A stretch of 64,000 bases of DNA from Luscinia megarhynchos (Eukaryota; Chordata; Aves; Passeriformes; Turdidae). The notes below the pieces were generated by a model, which was not told the DNA's origin, searched no databases, and saw nothing but the letters and a program-made list of their open reading frames with translations. Each line of letters opens with the position of its first letter. Position 1 is the first letter of the stretch. This document shows, piece after piece, positions 29,482 through 40,342 of this stretch. The translations under genes and the position numbers were made by a program. The stretch spans positions 558,001 through 622,000 of the forward strand of contig JAPFBE010000033.1 in NCBI GenBank assembly GCA_034336665.1. The letters run 5' to 3'.

Positions 29482-30987
29482 ATGTTAACATTAATAATAC
29501 TCTTCTACATCCTACCATACCTGCATGGCCAAAGCCCAGCTGAATGGCCATGGACTCAAGCTACCATGAGGTACACCAGTGCTCAAGGATCCTACCCTGG
29601 AAATCGCCGCCCAAACCTGGCAACCGTAGTGCTGCACGACTCAGATGTATACCATCAAAATGAGTGGGGCTGGGACCGAAAGGACTGGGTCCGGATGCTA
29701 ACTGGGACAATTGGTGAAAAAATTGAGGTAGGATGCAGAAAGGTAGAAGGATCCTCCCATGAGAAAGCCACCTCCATTGCAGTAATTGGAAACCTTTTGG
29801 AACCAGACATACCAAGTAGTTTGCACCCCAACATTACAAAATTCCTCTGTCCTACTACAGCTTGGAAATGCAAAAGGCAAACTCCTTTTCTGTTGTGTTG
29901 TCGGCAGGATAATGTTGGTAATTACCCCCTAGACCCCAGCACCAACAATGTTGAAATCACCAAGCTTTGTCAGCATGAACCTACCAACTGCTGGTACAAT
30001 TTTACCTTAACCAAACCAACCTATGTGACATGTAATTGGCAAAATGACCCAAATGATCCGTCAGGCTTACAAGGTCTGACTTACAAGTTCAAAATAAATG
30101 CTGCAGCAAAACCTGTGTTAACTGCAGTAATTATACACCCTGGTATGCAGCTTCCCCTAGTACTGGATAGCAAAAATAAAGTTTTTCCTCCCTTTACACT
30201 AATACAAGGCTCTGATATTGCCATCCAATGTGTGTTGGTTGTTGGATCTCTTGTTGAACCCATACACAGTTCTGGTATAGGACCTCATGGCCGTGTTTTA
30301 CACTGTGAGACTCAAAATCAGAATTGCTGGTTGAACATAACTGATGTGCGATTCTCTCACAAGGTGATATGTGGTGAGAACAACACTAAATATTGGGGAG
30401 AACTTGATGTCAACATTGTAATGCCTGCAACACCTACTACCCAACCACCGGTTGTGCTGAAGCCAAAAATTTTTGAAATTGGGCCTTACGTAATTAAGAA
30501 AACTGGACAACAACAAATATTGTTTAATCCGGCATGGTCCCTTAAACAAGTTGAATTATTGATGCAGAACAATGCTTCAGAAATTCAGCCAAAATGCTCA
30601 CCTTTTTTACAAACTTCGTTTCAGGGGTGGACAACTTGGCTATGGAAGAGAACTCCTTGCAAAAAACGTAAGGCAAGAGACACAACCGGTTTTGTGGGAA
30701 CAGGATTGGGAATTCTAAATAGCATTGATTCAGAGGTATTAATGAACAAATTGGTTGCCGCCACCAGACACCTGACCAAATTGCAACGACCTCTGCAGTC
30801 CTCTTTGACAGCACTGGGGACGCAACAGTGGTTACTATCAAACATTTTACCGGATTGGGAAAAGGCAAATGTAAATGACCACAAATTGATAATTGATGCT
30901 CTTGGTACTGCTCAAAATAACATATCCCCAGCCCTCAGTTGTATCCAGGCACAGCTTTGGATGCAAACGGTTGTTCCTCAATTATAA
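29482..30987 (+). pseudogene. env: Provirus C env, surface part and fusion region (first frame)
   Basis: A splice acceptor (TTTATAATTGCAG, AG at 29435-29436) precedes the ATG at 29482 and a hydrophobic signal peptide. The ectodomain of about 400 residues is rich in Cys and N-glycosylation sites. A strongly basic site, KKRKAR (about 30661-30678), is followed by a Gly-rich hydrophobic segment (TTGFVGTGLGILN) typical of a fusion peptide, then by a long heptad-rich helix. The frame ends at 30985-30987 and the remainder lies in an overlapping frame, so one frame change breaks the gene. I do not recognise the family: there is no C-X6-CC or immunosuppressive motif as in gamma- or alpharetroviruses. 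Confidence 0.75.
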
Positions 30988-32078
30988 GGGAAGGGGAAGA
31001 AGGTACTTTCCCTACCGAAATCCAGACAATAATTTGGGACAACGCTAATAATTTTGAAAGGAAGTTTCAATCCTGGTGGAATTTGGTAAATTTTACCTAC
31101 AACCCCAGTACAAATACAGCCACGGCCTTTGTGTTGACAATACGCAATGCTTCAGTGCATTTGATATATCCCATCATTGCATTAGGATTGAATCATGATG
31201 GAACTATTCTCTATCCTTTCGAGCATGGAGAATGGGCCCGTCAAATTGGTGAGAAATGGCAAACTGTTAATTTGGAATCTTGTATTGTTCGGAAGCAACA
31301 GGGTTTCATTTGTGAAAGCAATACCATTGTGGCTCAAGACATCTGTTTAGACACAGAGCAAAACATCTGTCATTTTGAAATACATCCTGATGAGACTCCT
31401 GCAACAGTGCTGGTGTACATAGGTAATGGATGTGTGTGTGTAAGAATTGCTTGTAACTTAGTGTTCGTAGAAAATATTGCAATGAATTTAAAGAATCATT
31501 CAAATTTTTGTGTTTGCAATTTTACCACGATTACAGGCTGTGACTTTTCCTATACTGTCCCAGTTATGTCTCATCACCTTTTGCAATCCAATTTTACATT
31601 GATTCACCAGTTAGCGTCTGCTCCCATTGGGCTGAACCTCACTTTGACTAAACAATTGTTGCTTCACCAGGACTTAATTGGAATCTTAGAAAAGATGAAG
31701 AAAAATGGACAGAAGACCCTGGTGACAGTCCATCATGATGTGAAAAAGATACATCAGGTTTTAGAAAGGGTAAAATGGGATGCCGAACCCAGGTGGTGGG
31801 ATATTCTTTTTGGGTGGTCACCTACTGCTACTGGCATCCTAAACAAAGTGAGTCACCCCATTGTTGTGCTTTTGATTTTGGCTTTCATCAATTTTGTTTT
31901 GACAGCCATTCTATACATCCTGATTTGGAAAATGATAAAATGGCTGACACAATTAGCATCAATAATGGAAGCACATAATCTGATCACTACCCCACCTGCT
32001 CGAGATACCCCCAAAGTTGTTGACACCAGACAAATTACACAAGCGGTAAAAGTTAAGCCTTTACAGCAAACTGATTAG
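30939..32078 (+). pseudogene. env: Provirus C env, distal ectodomain and membrane anchor (second frame)
   Basis: Overlaps the first env frame by 49 bases and continues it in another phase. It has many Cys and glycosylation sites, a paired-Cys region (CVCV...FCVC, about 31425-31520), a second heptad-rich helix (about 31690-31760), a WWDILFGW pre-membrane motif and a strong membrane segment at about 31855-31930, followed by a tail of about 50 residues. The two-helix layout with a membrane anchor is that of a class I fusion protein. Together the two frames span almost 2.6 kb, longer than most retroviral env genes. Confidence 0.75.
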
Positions 32079-32542
32079 AATTGTTTGTTGCTTGTTATGA
32101 TTGGTATTATTGGTTTTAATAATATTAAGTTTTGTTTGAAAATGGTTTTAGAAAGCAATTGCTTTAATCAATTTTTTTAGAAATGTTATAATCAATATTT
32201 ATTTTTTTTAATTTTGAATTGTTTGGAGTAATTGATTTATTATAATTTTGAATTGTTTGAAAATTATTTTATTTATTTGCTTTAATTTTGATTGTTTGAA
32301 TTATTTTACCTAATATAATTGTGATTTGTTTGAGAAATTGTTTTAATCAATTTTGTTGTGATTATTTTTGCTTAATTATTTTTGTGTTTATTTCTTTCCT
32401 TTTTCCTTCCCTCTTTCCCTTCTTATCCCTAATTTTTCTGTCCCCATTTTTCGGGATATGCTACCAATGACGGGTCCTGAAGACAACGTCAGAACATCAT
32501 GCTGATGGAGTTTCTCGGCGATGCTCGTTGGTCACGGGGTGG
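32079..32542 (+). other. Provirus C 3' untranslated region, AT-rich degenerate repeats
   Basis: Repeated variants of AATTTTGAATTGTTTG dominate 32090-32390. A pyrimidine-rich stretch follows, then a GC-richer segment ending CACGGGGTGG, which acts as the polypurine-like junction to the 3' LTR. Confidence 0.6.
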
Positions 32543-33036
32543 TGTAAGGGTCCGTCTAAAAGCCTCTCGTTTGTTCTGCCCAACGACCTTCGCCTGAGGC
32601 CTAAGAAGACCCTTCAAACTGCAGCTGAAAGGTGCTGGCCAGGGATGGGAGGAACGCCAAGTGATTGTTCCAGGTGGTGCTCATTGGACCAGGACTGGTC
32701 TCTCATGAGACTGGTTTACCCAACAAGGCTCCCACAGGTGTGAGAACAATGAACTGGTCACAAGGACTGTTGGTGTGCCTGGAGCTTGCCATGGTGCGCT
32801 GCTCTCGAGCAGGCTACTTGCTGTAGCGTCCTGTTTCCACCTGTTTCTTGGAGCAACGATCTCCACATACAATAGTCCATAAATCTTCCCACCTTTTGGC
32901 CAGAAGCCACTCGCTTTGGAAATAACTATAAAAACATCCTCGAAAAAAGACCCCCTGAGATCTCCCCGGACGGCAACGGACATCTATTGGCTGGTACCAC
33001 AAGGATTATCTGCCCGTCTTGGTAGCTATAATCCCA

Positions 33037-33080
<44 letters not shown>

Positions 33081-33236
33081 TTTCCTGTCCCTCTATCGCA
33101 TTTGGTTGGCACTAAATAAAGTGCATTTTTTGCAAAAGTAAACTGGTTTTGTCCCTTGCTGTATCTTTTGTCTTTTGCACTTTGAGATCCCTAAAAAGAA
33201 CCTATCAGGACTCCGCATGTAGTGTGGACCCTGACA
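32543..33236 (+). repeat. Provirus C 3' LTR
   Basis: TGTAAGGG...CCTGACA, aligned over its length with 23174-23853. The CT microsatellite is longer (about 33040-33077), AATAAA is at 33115-33120, and TCTTTTG is duplicated near the end. TAGGC follows. Confidence 0.92.
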
Positions 33237-33450
33237 TAGGCATTGACACCATGGCTTGTATTTGTCCTGCAAAATTTGCATCTATAACACCGGTGTACAC
33301 AAAGATACCTTGTAGGGTGGCACTGGATCTCCCTATAAGGAGGGCATTCAGTCCTTTCCCTATGGGCCCCTGGGCCTCGAGAGGGCCTTTATGTACCTGT
33401 AATGAGTTCATTGTTATTGGGATTGAGGTGGAAACATCCATGCTGGCTGA
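33237..33450 (-). pseudogene. pro: Provirus B dUTPase, N-terminal part, cut by provirus C
   Basis: On the minus strand the dUTPase motif around PIGKGLNALLIGRSS and the GIFVYTGVIDANFAGQI motif, which forms the nucleotide-binding beta hairpin, are clear. It stops at the TAGGC target site and resumes at 23173. dUTPase between gag and protease again marks provirus B as betaretrovirus-like. Confidence 0.72.
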
Positions 33451-33782
33451 TCCTCTTGTCCTTGCTGTGAGCTGGTCACACAGGCTTGTACTGGAGGGTG
33501 GGAAAATACTTGTGTCGTCACGTGTTTCTCCTTCGTGTTTGGCTTCTTGTTTCCCTGGTCTTTAAGAAGTTGTCCGTTAATATGATATTTTGATTTGCAT
33601 ACCTTGGTTGCATGTCTAGGTTTTCTACATTGGTTCCAGCTTGAATTTACGCTACTCCCTCTTTGAACTGTCCTCGGTGCGATGGACTTTTTGGGACAGC
33701 TCATCTTCAAGTGTCTTTGTTGTTTACATTTGTAGCAATGGGGTGTCAGTTTTACTGCAGCTGCAATAGAATTAGCTAACAA
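33414..33782 (-). pseudogene. gag: Provirus B nucleocapsid
   Basis: A first zinc knuckle is intact in spacing (C-YK-C-KQQR-H-LKMS-C), although its usual Gly before His is Arg. A second is degenerate (WNQCRKPRHATKVC, first Cys lost). Basic residues surround both. It follows the capsid C-terminus in a slightly overlapping frame. Confidence 0.72.
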
Positions 33783-34345
33783 TCTATGTTATATGATCTA
33801 GTTCTAACCTTAGCACACACATTAATAATTTCTTCTAGGGATGGATTCTCTTTAGGTAATGCATCTATAACCTTTCTACAGTCCTCGTTTGCCTTATCTT
33901 GTGCTTGTTGCAGCACTGATTCCTTGCTTTGCTGTTTGCAATCTGGTTTTCCGTGGCATCCCGCAAACATTCTATGAACTGCATGTATAATTTGTTGGAG
34001 TTTTGTCTTATGCTTGAATATGTTTGGGTCGGCACAGACAGGTTTGGGATCTTATTTATCTCTTACGTGGGCTAGTATTGAAGAGTTCAAGTGAGCTTGA
34101 TTTTGTGGATCCTCCATGGGGGGTAGTCCCATGAATTGTCAGATTTTTGCCCGAAAGCATGGGTCCTGCTGTGAAATTCTTGAATTTTTTAGTCTTTGGT
34201 CCTCTGAATATGACGTCCAGGCTGATTCAAACACCATATATTGCACTGGAGTACAGAGTAATTTTGCGATTTGCTCTAAATCATAGGGTGTCTGTTCAGT
34301 AGTAGTTATAAATCGAAGCATATTTGCAACAGCAGGGGACCCCAA
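33776..34345 (-). pseudogene. gag: Provirus B capsid, in pieces
   Basis: The frame 34345-34139 has the capsid N-terminal domain (LEQIAKLLCTPVQYMVFESAW), and 33970-33776 has the end of the C-terminal domain (KANEDCRKVIDALP, then SLEEIINVCAKV). The homology region between them, around 34000-34130, contains stops and is hard to read. The fold is the same as in the gag of provirus A. Confidence 0.68.
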
Positions 34346-34585
34346 CCTGTGTTTAGCAGCTAGTTGGGGTAATTCTGAGAGAATTTACCAATTAAATGGT
34401 ATATATTTATCGGGGATGGTTCCATTACCTCATATCACTGGGAATGCCAAAATTTCCCCCCCCCCCCTTTTTTGCCAGTCCTCTTGTGATGATGAAGACA
34501 TAGGCACAGAAATTAGTTCAGCTCCCTGTACATCCCCACTTTCTATCACCTTTTGCTTTACCTCCATCCAGAAGACAACCGTGTC

Positions 34586-35795
34586 TCAAGTGAGGATGGT
34601 ATCTGATTGAAACATCAATGGGGCTGGAGCTGATACTGGCACTACTGCGAGTGCTTCCTCTCGGGGGTTGGTAGTAGGGTGGAGACTGGTGTTGCCTCTG
34701 TGGGTGTCTTGTGCATCCATCAGCAGTGTGGTTCCTTGAGGCTGTTCTAGTCTCGGTTGCAGATGTGACGAGGCTGTAGGAGTTGTGGCAACAGCAGGGA
34801 CGGGGCCAAAGTTGGGAGTAGGAGTGGGGTCCGGTGCCCTGTTGTTGGTAATTCTTGGTTCTGGTGCATTTCTGGGAGTGACATAGGCTCGGTGTCTGGG
34901 AACCTGTAGTGACATCTCATCAGGATTCGCACGCATGCAGCAGCAGCAGCAGGCAGACATGGCCATTGGAGAGGGGGCTATAGGCACAGTTTGGCAGCCA
35001 AGCCAATCAACTCTGGGTAGGAGTGGTCTGGGTGTTTCCATGGTGATGAGAGGCTTGGTCGGCTCCAGAACAAGAGGAGAGAAGGCGGTCCCAGGGGCTA
35101 CATGGCATAGCGGTGGGGCCCTGGGGTGATTCTCCAACATGGCGGTTTGGGGGTGGTGCAGGGTGCTCCAACCCAGCACAGCAGCTTGGCTGTGCTGGCA
35201 CAGGGCGTTCCAGCCCTGTGCAGAAGCAGCCCTGTGGCACGGGCTCTTCTCTGCTAGCTGCCATGGATTCGCTGCTTGGTGGAGCCTCTCCGGCAGCTGT
35301 GGGCTGGATGCCCGCCGTGACCGCACTCGCTGCTGGGGATGAGCCAGCCACCCCTCACGCGCTGGATTGTCCCTCTCAGCACTGCTGCCCTCCAGATTTT
35401 CTGCACAAGGAGGAATTATGCAATCTATCATGCTGCTGCCTGACAGGGTTCAGCTGCGACCCCTGGCCCTGCCGCCTACCTGGGTCTGACTACCACCCCC
35501 CGTTCTACTTTGCAAATTGGATTTTATCTGTTTTAGCAATTTCAAGATAAGCCTCCAAGGTTTTAAAATTTTAACTGCACTTTGATCACCTTTTAAAGTG
35601 GCATCTATTATGTGTTTCTCAGTCCGCGCCTAGTTGTTCATGCCTAATGCAGTCTCTTTAGTTGGTTCCATTCCCCATTTTTTTCTGCTGGTTTGGCACC
35701 TTTCCATGCAAGCTCTTATTTTTTCCAGCTTTTCGCTGGTTTGGTGGTTCCAACACAGTTTCAGTCTTCCCTGCTCCATGCGCAAAATATGGCTA
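34586..35795 (-). pseudogene. gag: Provirus B gag N-terminal half, Pro/Ala-rich region
   Basis: A frame of 281 codons (35431-34586) rich in Pro, Ala and Ser, including a run of five Cys, fits the variable linker between matrix and capsid only by composition and position. Upstream to the primer site, on the minus strand, lies the expected matrix region, but it is broken by stops. A long open frame here may be due to GC-rich composition alone. Confidence 0.4.
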
Positions 35796-35801
35796 AGTCA
35801 G

Positions 35802-35819
35802 ATCACATCAGGGTCACCA
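35802..35819 (-). other. Provirus B primer binding site, tRNA-Trp-like
   Basis: The minus strand reads TGGTGACCCTGATGTGAT two bases after the LTR. This matches the tRNA-Trp primer site of avian sarcoma-leukosis viruses with two C/T differences. Confidence 0.75.
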
Positions 35820-35821
35820 GA

Positions 35822-36163
35822 TAAAGCATTGACTGAAGACATGGCTGGAGACAAACGACATGTCCCTCTGTGATTTATGTAAAAAAAAGCCCATTTGTTG
35901 TTCTGTTCCACTCTTAAATAGGGGATTTCAATTTCTTGGATCACGACAGCTGATTGGTTAGGAGTTCAGACTGCTCAGCTCTCTGACCAATGGGTGTCTG
36001 CAGCTTAGGATGGAATGTCATTGGGTGAAATCCCTGTTTGAGTTTGAATACATCCTATCGTTGTTTACTTAGGGGCCTCTTTATTAAACTAGTCTAATCA
36101 AACTGAATCTCTTATTTATGGCCGAATTAATTGCCTATCTACAAGTCGGCTTATGCTGTGAAA
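35822..36163 (-). repeat. Provirus B 5' LTR
   Basis: Pairs with 19266-19608. On the plus strand it starts TAAAG where TGAAG would be expected, and ends GCTGTGAAA, both explained by point changes. TCGTTC follows as target duplication. Confidence 0.88.
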
Positions 36164-36704
36164 TCGTTCTAAATCACCATCATATCTCTTGTGTGCTACT
36201 GATTATGTGCATTACCCTGCTTATTTCTGCTCAGTGTGAGTTTATTTCTTTACCTCATATACTTTTTAACTTTTATGTTGCCTTCATGTTCATAGTGAGA
36301 GATGCGCATGTTGTCAAAAAAACAAAGAAGGGGGAATATGGCTCCTCAAGAACATTTAGATAATGCAATATTTACACTAGAATTTTTGAAAGCAGGTCAT
36401 CAATCTTGATCCCTGGCAGAGCGATACTGCTCCAAAGATTTGCATGTGCGGAACACACTACTAAAAGGTTTTATGTAAGGATCCACAATTGGGCATGCAA
36501 TGGCAAGGCCTAGCTGGTTTACTAACCTAGGAGAGAAGGTATGCATGTGTTTTATCACCAGAAGGTCTCAAGTGGTTACCTGCTCACCTGGACAAACTTC
36601 AATCGCCGCAAAGGAGATTAACTTCTGCGCTGTGGCTCCAAACGTTTGAGTTCTAATCCCGACTTTTTGTTTGTATCTTTTGCTCTTTATTTTTGGGTAT
36701 CAGA
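36164..36704. other. Unassigned stretch before provirus D gag
   Basis: Holds a polypurine-like stretch AACAAAGAAGGGGGAATA at about 36327-36344, similar to the one at 44240-44257, and then about 340 bases that should include the 5' LTR and leader of provirus D. I cannot define an LTR or a primer site, so D is probably 5' truncated. Confidence 0.4.
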
Positions 36705-36947
36705 ATGGGTTGTGTATCCTCTTGTGAATATGATAATAGTAATATTCCAAGAGATAGCCCTCTGGGGTTGAAAAACTGGGTGAATTTAACTGGGGAAGAG
36801 TCTATGCTTATTAGACTCTCAGAGAAAATGTGGCCAATGTACGAACTAGATAATGGAGAAATATGGCCTAAATTTGGGAGTTTAGACCAAAAATTAATAT
36901 CAAGTTTAATAACCCGCATACATGGGGACAGATTTTTGAAGAGTTAG
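36705..36947 (+). pseudogene. gag: Provirus D gag, matrix domain
   Basis: Starts MGCVSSCEYDNSN at the ATG at 36705, giving an N-terminal Gly for myristoylation and nearby Cys. SPLGLKNWVNL and KMWPMYELDNGEIWPKFGSLD match gammaretroviral matrix and correspond to the matrix segment seen in provirus N. The frame ends at 36945-36947, and the next 650 bases (Pro/Ala-rich linker) are out of frame. Confidence 0.7.
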
Positions 36948-37609
36948 AGTATGCCCGGCTTTTTAAGGTATTAGCATGTGAGAAGAACCTAGATAAGAAG
37001 AAAGAACATATATTGGTCTTAAAAGGTAAAAAGAAAGAGCCAACTTTCAGTAGCATATATAAAAATCCAGAGGAGGCAGAGATGGACCTGGTTGCACCTG
37101 CTATGAGGTCAGGACCAGTCCTGCCTGCGCTACGTGCAGTAGGTGTGGGATCAGGCCAGGGCAAAGCCCCTCCTCCAGCACTGCCATAAAGGGGGGCAAG
37201 GGGAGGCGCAGCTCAGGCAGGGCACCAGTCAAAGAAGAAGGAGAAAGGTGGGCCTTGGCAGCAATGGACACCACCCCCGCTGCCATCTCTGGCACCACCC
37301 CGATAGGAAGGGCTGGGGGTAAAGCCTTCTACCGAGACGAGGGACCTTTTACAAAGAAGGCAGAGGGAACCTCTCATAGGGCGAGTGGTGCCTCCTCCAT
37401 TTTCAGGCCTGTGAGATATCGAAGGCCAGGGAGCTGCCTCAGAAGATGACATCATCAAAAATCACAGACACACAGCCTGGGACCAATGTCGCAATAGGTC
37501 TTGTATGATGCTTTCTAGGATTGGGGCTAGCCGAGGTAGACTCCTGGCTACAACAGAGTAAGACAGCTCTTTCTCAAATGGCTCTGAGGAGGAAGAAAAG
37601 GATGATGAA

Positions 37610-38607
37610 ATGAACGAGATTATTGCTGCCTTAAACAGGCAAAGTAGGGGAAAGATAGCAAGAAAAACCCTCAGAGAACGTAGCCCAATTGCCCAATGTA
37701 CTAGATCAAAAAAGGAGAAAGAAAGGGAACCAATTTTGCAAGCCCCCTTACGACAAGCAGTCGGTAATCAGGGGCCGATATATGTGAAAGTTCCATACTC
37801 CCTTATAGAGTTAGAACAGTGGAAAACTACTGTGGGGAAATATAAAGAGAATCCAGGTAAAGTGGCAAAATTAGTAGAATGGGCTATTAACTCACAAAAC
37901 CCTGACTGGGCAGATTTGAAGTCTGTGTTAGATACATTACTTGATCCCACTGAGAGACAAACGGTCAATAAAGCCATCACAACTTCAGTGGAGGGGAACA
38001 TAGCCCGTGGACTTCTTCAAGGCACTGTCACTCAGATATTCCGCCTTGAAAATCCTGGGTGGGATCCAAATATACCAGAACATATGGCGAGGCTAAAACG
38101 ATATCAAAGTGTCGTGGTAGATGGGTTCAAACATTGTGTACCTAAAGCCATAAATTGGTCTAAGTTTTATGAAGTAAGACAAAATTATGATGAATCACCC
38201 ACTGACTTTTTAAACAGGTTAAGAGAAACCGCTATCAAATATACTGATCTAGATCCTGAATCAGCTGATGGTAAAGCACATCTGGTTTTGTTGTTTATGG
38301 TCAGGCTTCAAATGATATAAGAAAGAAGCTGCAAAAAATAAAGGGAGTCCAAGATATGGATAAACTGCTAGAGGTTGCCTGGAAGGTGTTTCGAGATAGG
38401 GGTCCAACTGAAAGAGTTAAACTCCAACCTAGTAAGGAGGCAACTCAGGAAAAGTCATCCAGCAAAGCTTCCTCTACAGAGAAGGACCAGTGTGCATATT
38501 GGAAAAAGTGGGGACATTGGAAAAGGGACTGTCCAGTGTTAAAAGAAAAATCCTCAGGTCCCCAACTCCCAGTAGTACAAACTTCAAGTGGCTCAGGCTC
38601 CAAGTGA
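37610..38607 (+). pseudogene. gag: Provirus D gag, capsid and nucleocapsid
   Basis: The frame 37610-38320 holds the capsid: YVKVPYSLIELEQWK entry, NPDWADLKSVLDTLLD, then WSKFYEVRQNYDESPTDFLNRLR as homology region, cited in part. A frameshift at about 38305 leads to 38356-38607 with a charged helix and one zinc knuckle (C-AYW-KKWG-HWKRDC; the second Cys of the usual C-X2-C is not in place). The relation to provirus N gag is clear along the whole length. Confidence 0.75.
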
Positions 38608-39694
38608 TGGTGACCGAGGGCTTTTCCCCCAGTAGAACCGGTAAGGCAAAAACAGTACCCTTTAAAATTAGAGAATCGTAAGGGAGTGGTATCTATAATT
38701 GAAAAATTCCTAACCAATGGTCTGTTAGTGCAATGTGAGTCCAAATTCAACACTCCCATTTTAGCTGTTAAGGAAGCAGATGGTAAGAGTTACCGATTAG
38801 TACAAGATTTATGAGCAATCAACAAAATTACAGAGGATATACATCCAGTAGTAACCAATACCTACACCCTTTTGACCACACTGACAGACTTAGGGTGGTT
38901 TACTGTTACAGATCTGAAGGATGCCTTTTTCTGCATTCCTATACACAAAAACAGTCAAGACCTTTTTGCTTTTGAGTGGGAAAATCCCGAGACAGGGAGG
39001 AAATGTCAGCTTACCTGAAGAGTTTTACTCCAAAGTTTGAAGAATAGACCTACCATATTTGGAAACCAGCTAGCAAAGAAATTGGAAGACTGGAAAAGAC
39101 AGAAGCCAGAAGGAGTTTTTCTTCAATACGTGGATGACATTTTGATTGTAGCCAGGACCAGAGATGACTGCATATGATTTATTGTAAGTTTATTAAACTT
39201 ATTGGGACTTAGTTGGTGCAGAGTTTCTAAAGACAAAGCACAGATTGCTAAAGAAGCAGTAGTCTATTTGGGGCTTGAGATCTTCCGTGGACGCTGAGAG
39301 CTCAGCAAGGAACCAAAAGAAGCCATGTCGGCTTCCAGAGCCACATACTGTAAGAGAGATGCAAGCTTTCCTGGGAATGATAGGCTGGTGTCGTTTGTGG
39401 AGAGCGAATTATGGACTTCTAGTAAAACCCCTGTATGGAGCATTAAAAGCAGGCAAGATAGGAATTATCCCATGGACTGAATGCACTATAGCAGATTTTA
39501 AACAATTGAAACACTCTCTAATGTCAGTTCCAGCACTGGAACTGCCAGACCTAACTAAACCTCTTGAACTTTTGACATATGAGAGACAGAAGATGGCTTT
39601 GGGGGTACTAGCACAACACCTCGGGAACCAGCGGAGAGCTGTGGCCTACTTTTTTAAACAGCTAGACAGTGTTGCCCAAGGTTGGCCAGGGTGC
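38608..39694 (+). pseudogene. pol: Provirus D RT, no protease, many stops
   Basis: RT sequence begins within about 40 bases of the gag stop (RQKQYPLKLENRKG), so the whole protease domain of provirus N type is missing. RT motifs present are FNTPILAVKEADGK, TDLKDAFFCIPI and QYVDD (about 39127-39141). In-frame stops occur near 38812, 39016 and 39175, with a frame change near 39290. The segment ends in QGWPGC at 39694, where a solo LTR interrupts the coding sequence. Confidence 0.78.
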
Positions 39695-40321
39695 TGTAAG
39701 AGTCGGTCCGAAGTCTCTCTGATCTGCCTCTCGACCATCATCAGTGACTGAGAGCCCAGGACCCCACCACTCACTCTGGACCTGAGTTCTGGCCTGCCCA
39801 AGGTGGATGCTTGCCAAGGGACTGATTGTAGGTGTGTTTGGTGCTTGCCATGGTACGCTGCTCTCGAGCAGGTTACTGGTTATAGCATCCTGTTCCAGCA
39901 CCTGTTTCTTGGAGCAAAGATCTCCGCATACAATAGTCCGTAAATCTCCCCAACTTTTGACCAGAGGCCACTCGCTTTGGAAAAGGACTATAAAAAGTGA
40001 CTTTCTTAAAGAGACTCTGAGATCTCTTTCTTCCCAATGGATCGAAGACGCATCTGTCATTGGACGACTCGAGGATGACGTCCCTTCTGTTGGTAGCTAT
40101 ATCCCCCATCCTTTCTCTCTTTCTCTCTCTCTCTCCCCTTTTACTTCGCTTCCTTTACCTCTCTCTCTCTCTCTTCTATTGCAAAACTGAAGTGCTGGTC
40201 ATGCAATAAACTGCATTGCTGCTTTCTGCTTAATAAAACCTGAGTCTCTTGCTTTTGTCCTTTGCACCCTGGGGTCGAATGAATCATCACAACTCCTGCT
40301 TGGGTTGAGCGGATCGTGACA
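39695..40321 (+). repeat. Solo LTR of the provirus C family, nested in provirus D pol
   Basis: TGTAAGAGTCGG...GATCGTGACA, 627 bp, sharing with the provirus C LTR the TTGGAGCAA, ACAATAGTCC and CCACTCGCTTTGGAAA blocks and a CT microsatellite (about 40108-40172). Target duplication GGTGC (39690-39694) and GGTAC (40322-40326), one mismatch. It contains TATAAAAAG near 39989 and AATAAA signals near 40205 and 40233. Confidence 0.85.
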
Positions 40322-40342
40322 GGTACTTAAAGGCTGTGGCAG

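Larger units (their letters stand above)
23174..33236 (+). mobile_element. Provirus C: ERVL-class provirus with env
   Basis: About 10.06 kb with LTRs of 680 and 694 bp and a perfect 5-bp target duplication TAGGC (23169-23173, 33237-33241). Order: LTR, long leader, gag, protease-RT, RNase H-integrase, env, AT-rich tail, LTR. Pol is ERVL-like and 5-bp duplications suit that class. The LTRs are about 97 percent alike by eye. A diverged solo LTR of the same family is at 39695-40321. An env gene is not expected in an ordinary ERVL. Confidence 0.9.
19266..36163 (-). mobile_element. Provirus B: decayed env-less ERVK, minus strand, split by provirus C
   Basis: LTRs of about 342 bp lie at both ends. 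The flanks TTGTTC (19260-19265) and TCGTTC (36164-36169) form a 6-bp target duplication with one C/T difference, the length expected for alpha/betaretroviruses. Gag, dUTPase-protease and pol can be read in fragments from right to left. The dUTPase is cut at 33237-33241/23169-23173, where provirus C inserted. No env is present between integrase and the 3' LTR. Confidence 0.85.

Noticed and set aside
23670..33080. CT-rich tracts in the two LTRs of C as a possible CRISPR or satellite array
   Set aside because: Simple dinucleotide microsatellites without spacers.
34935..35550. Plus-strand frames with Cys- and Trp-rich sequence
   Set aside because: Antisense to the gag linker of provirus B; no family resemblance.
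36118..36363. 81-codon frame with a hydrophobic stretch
   Set aside because: Starts inside the LTR of provirus B and has no homologue I recognise; at most a chance frame over an env remnant.
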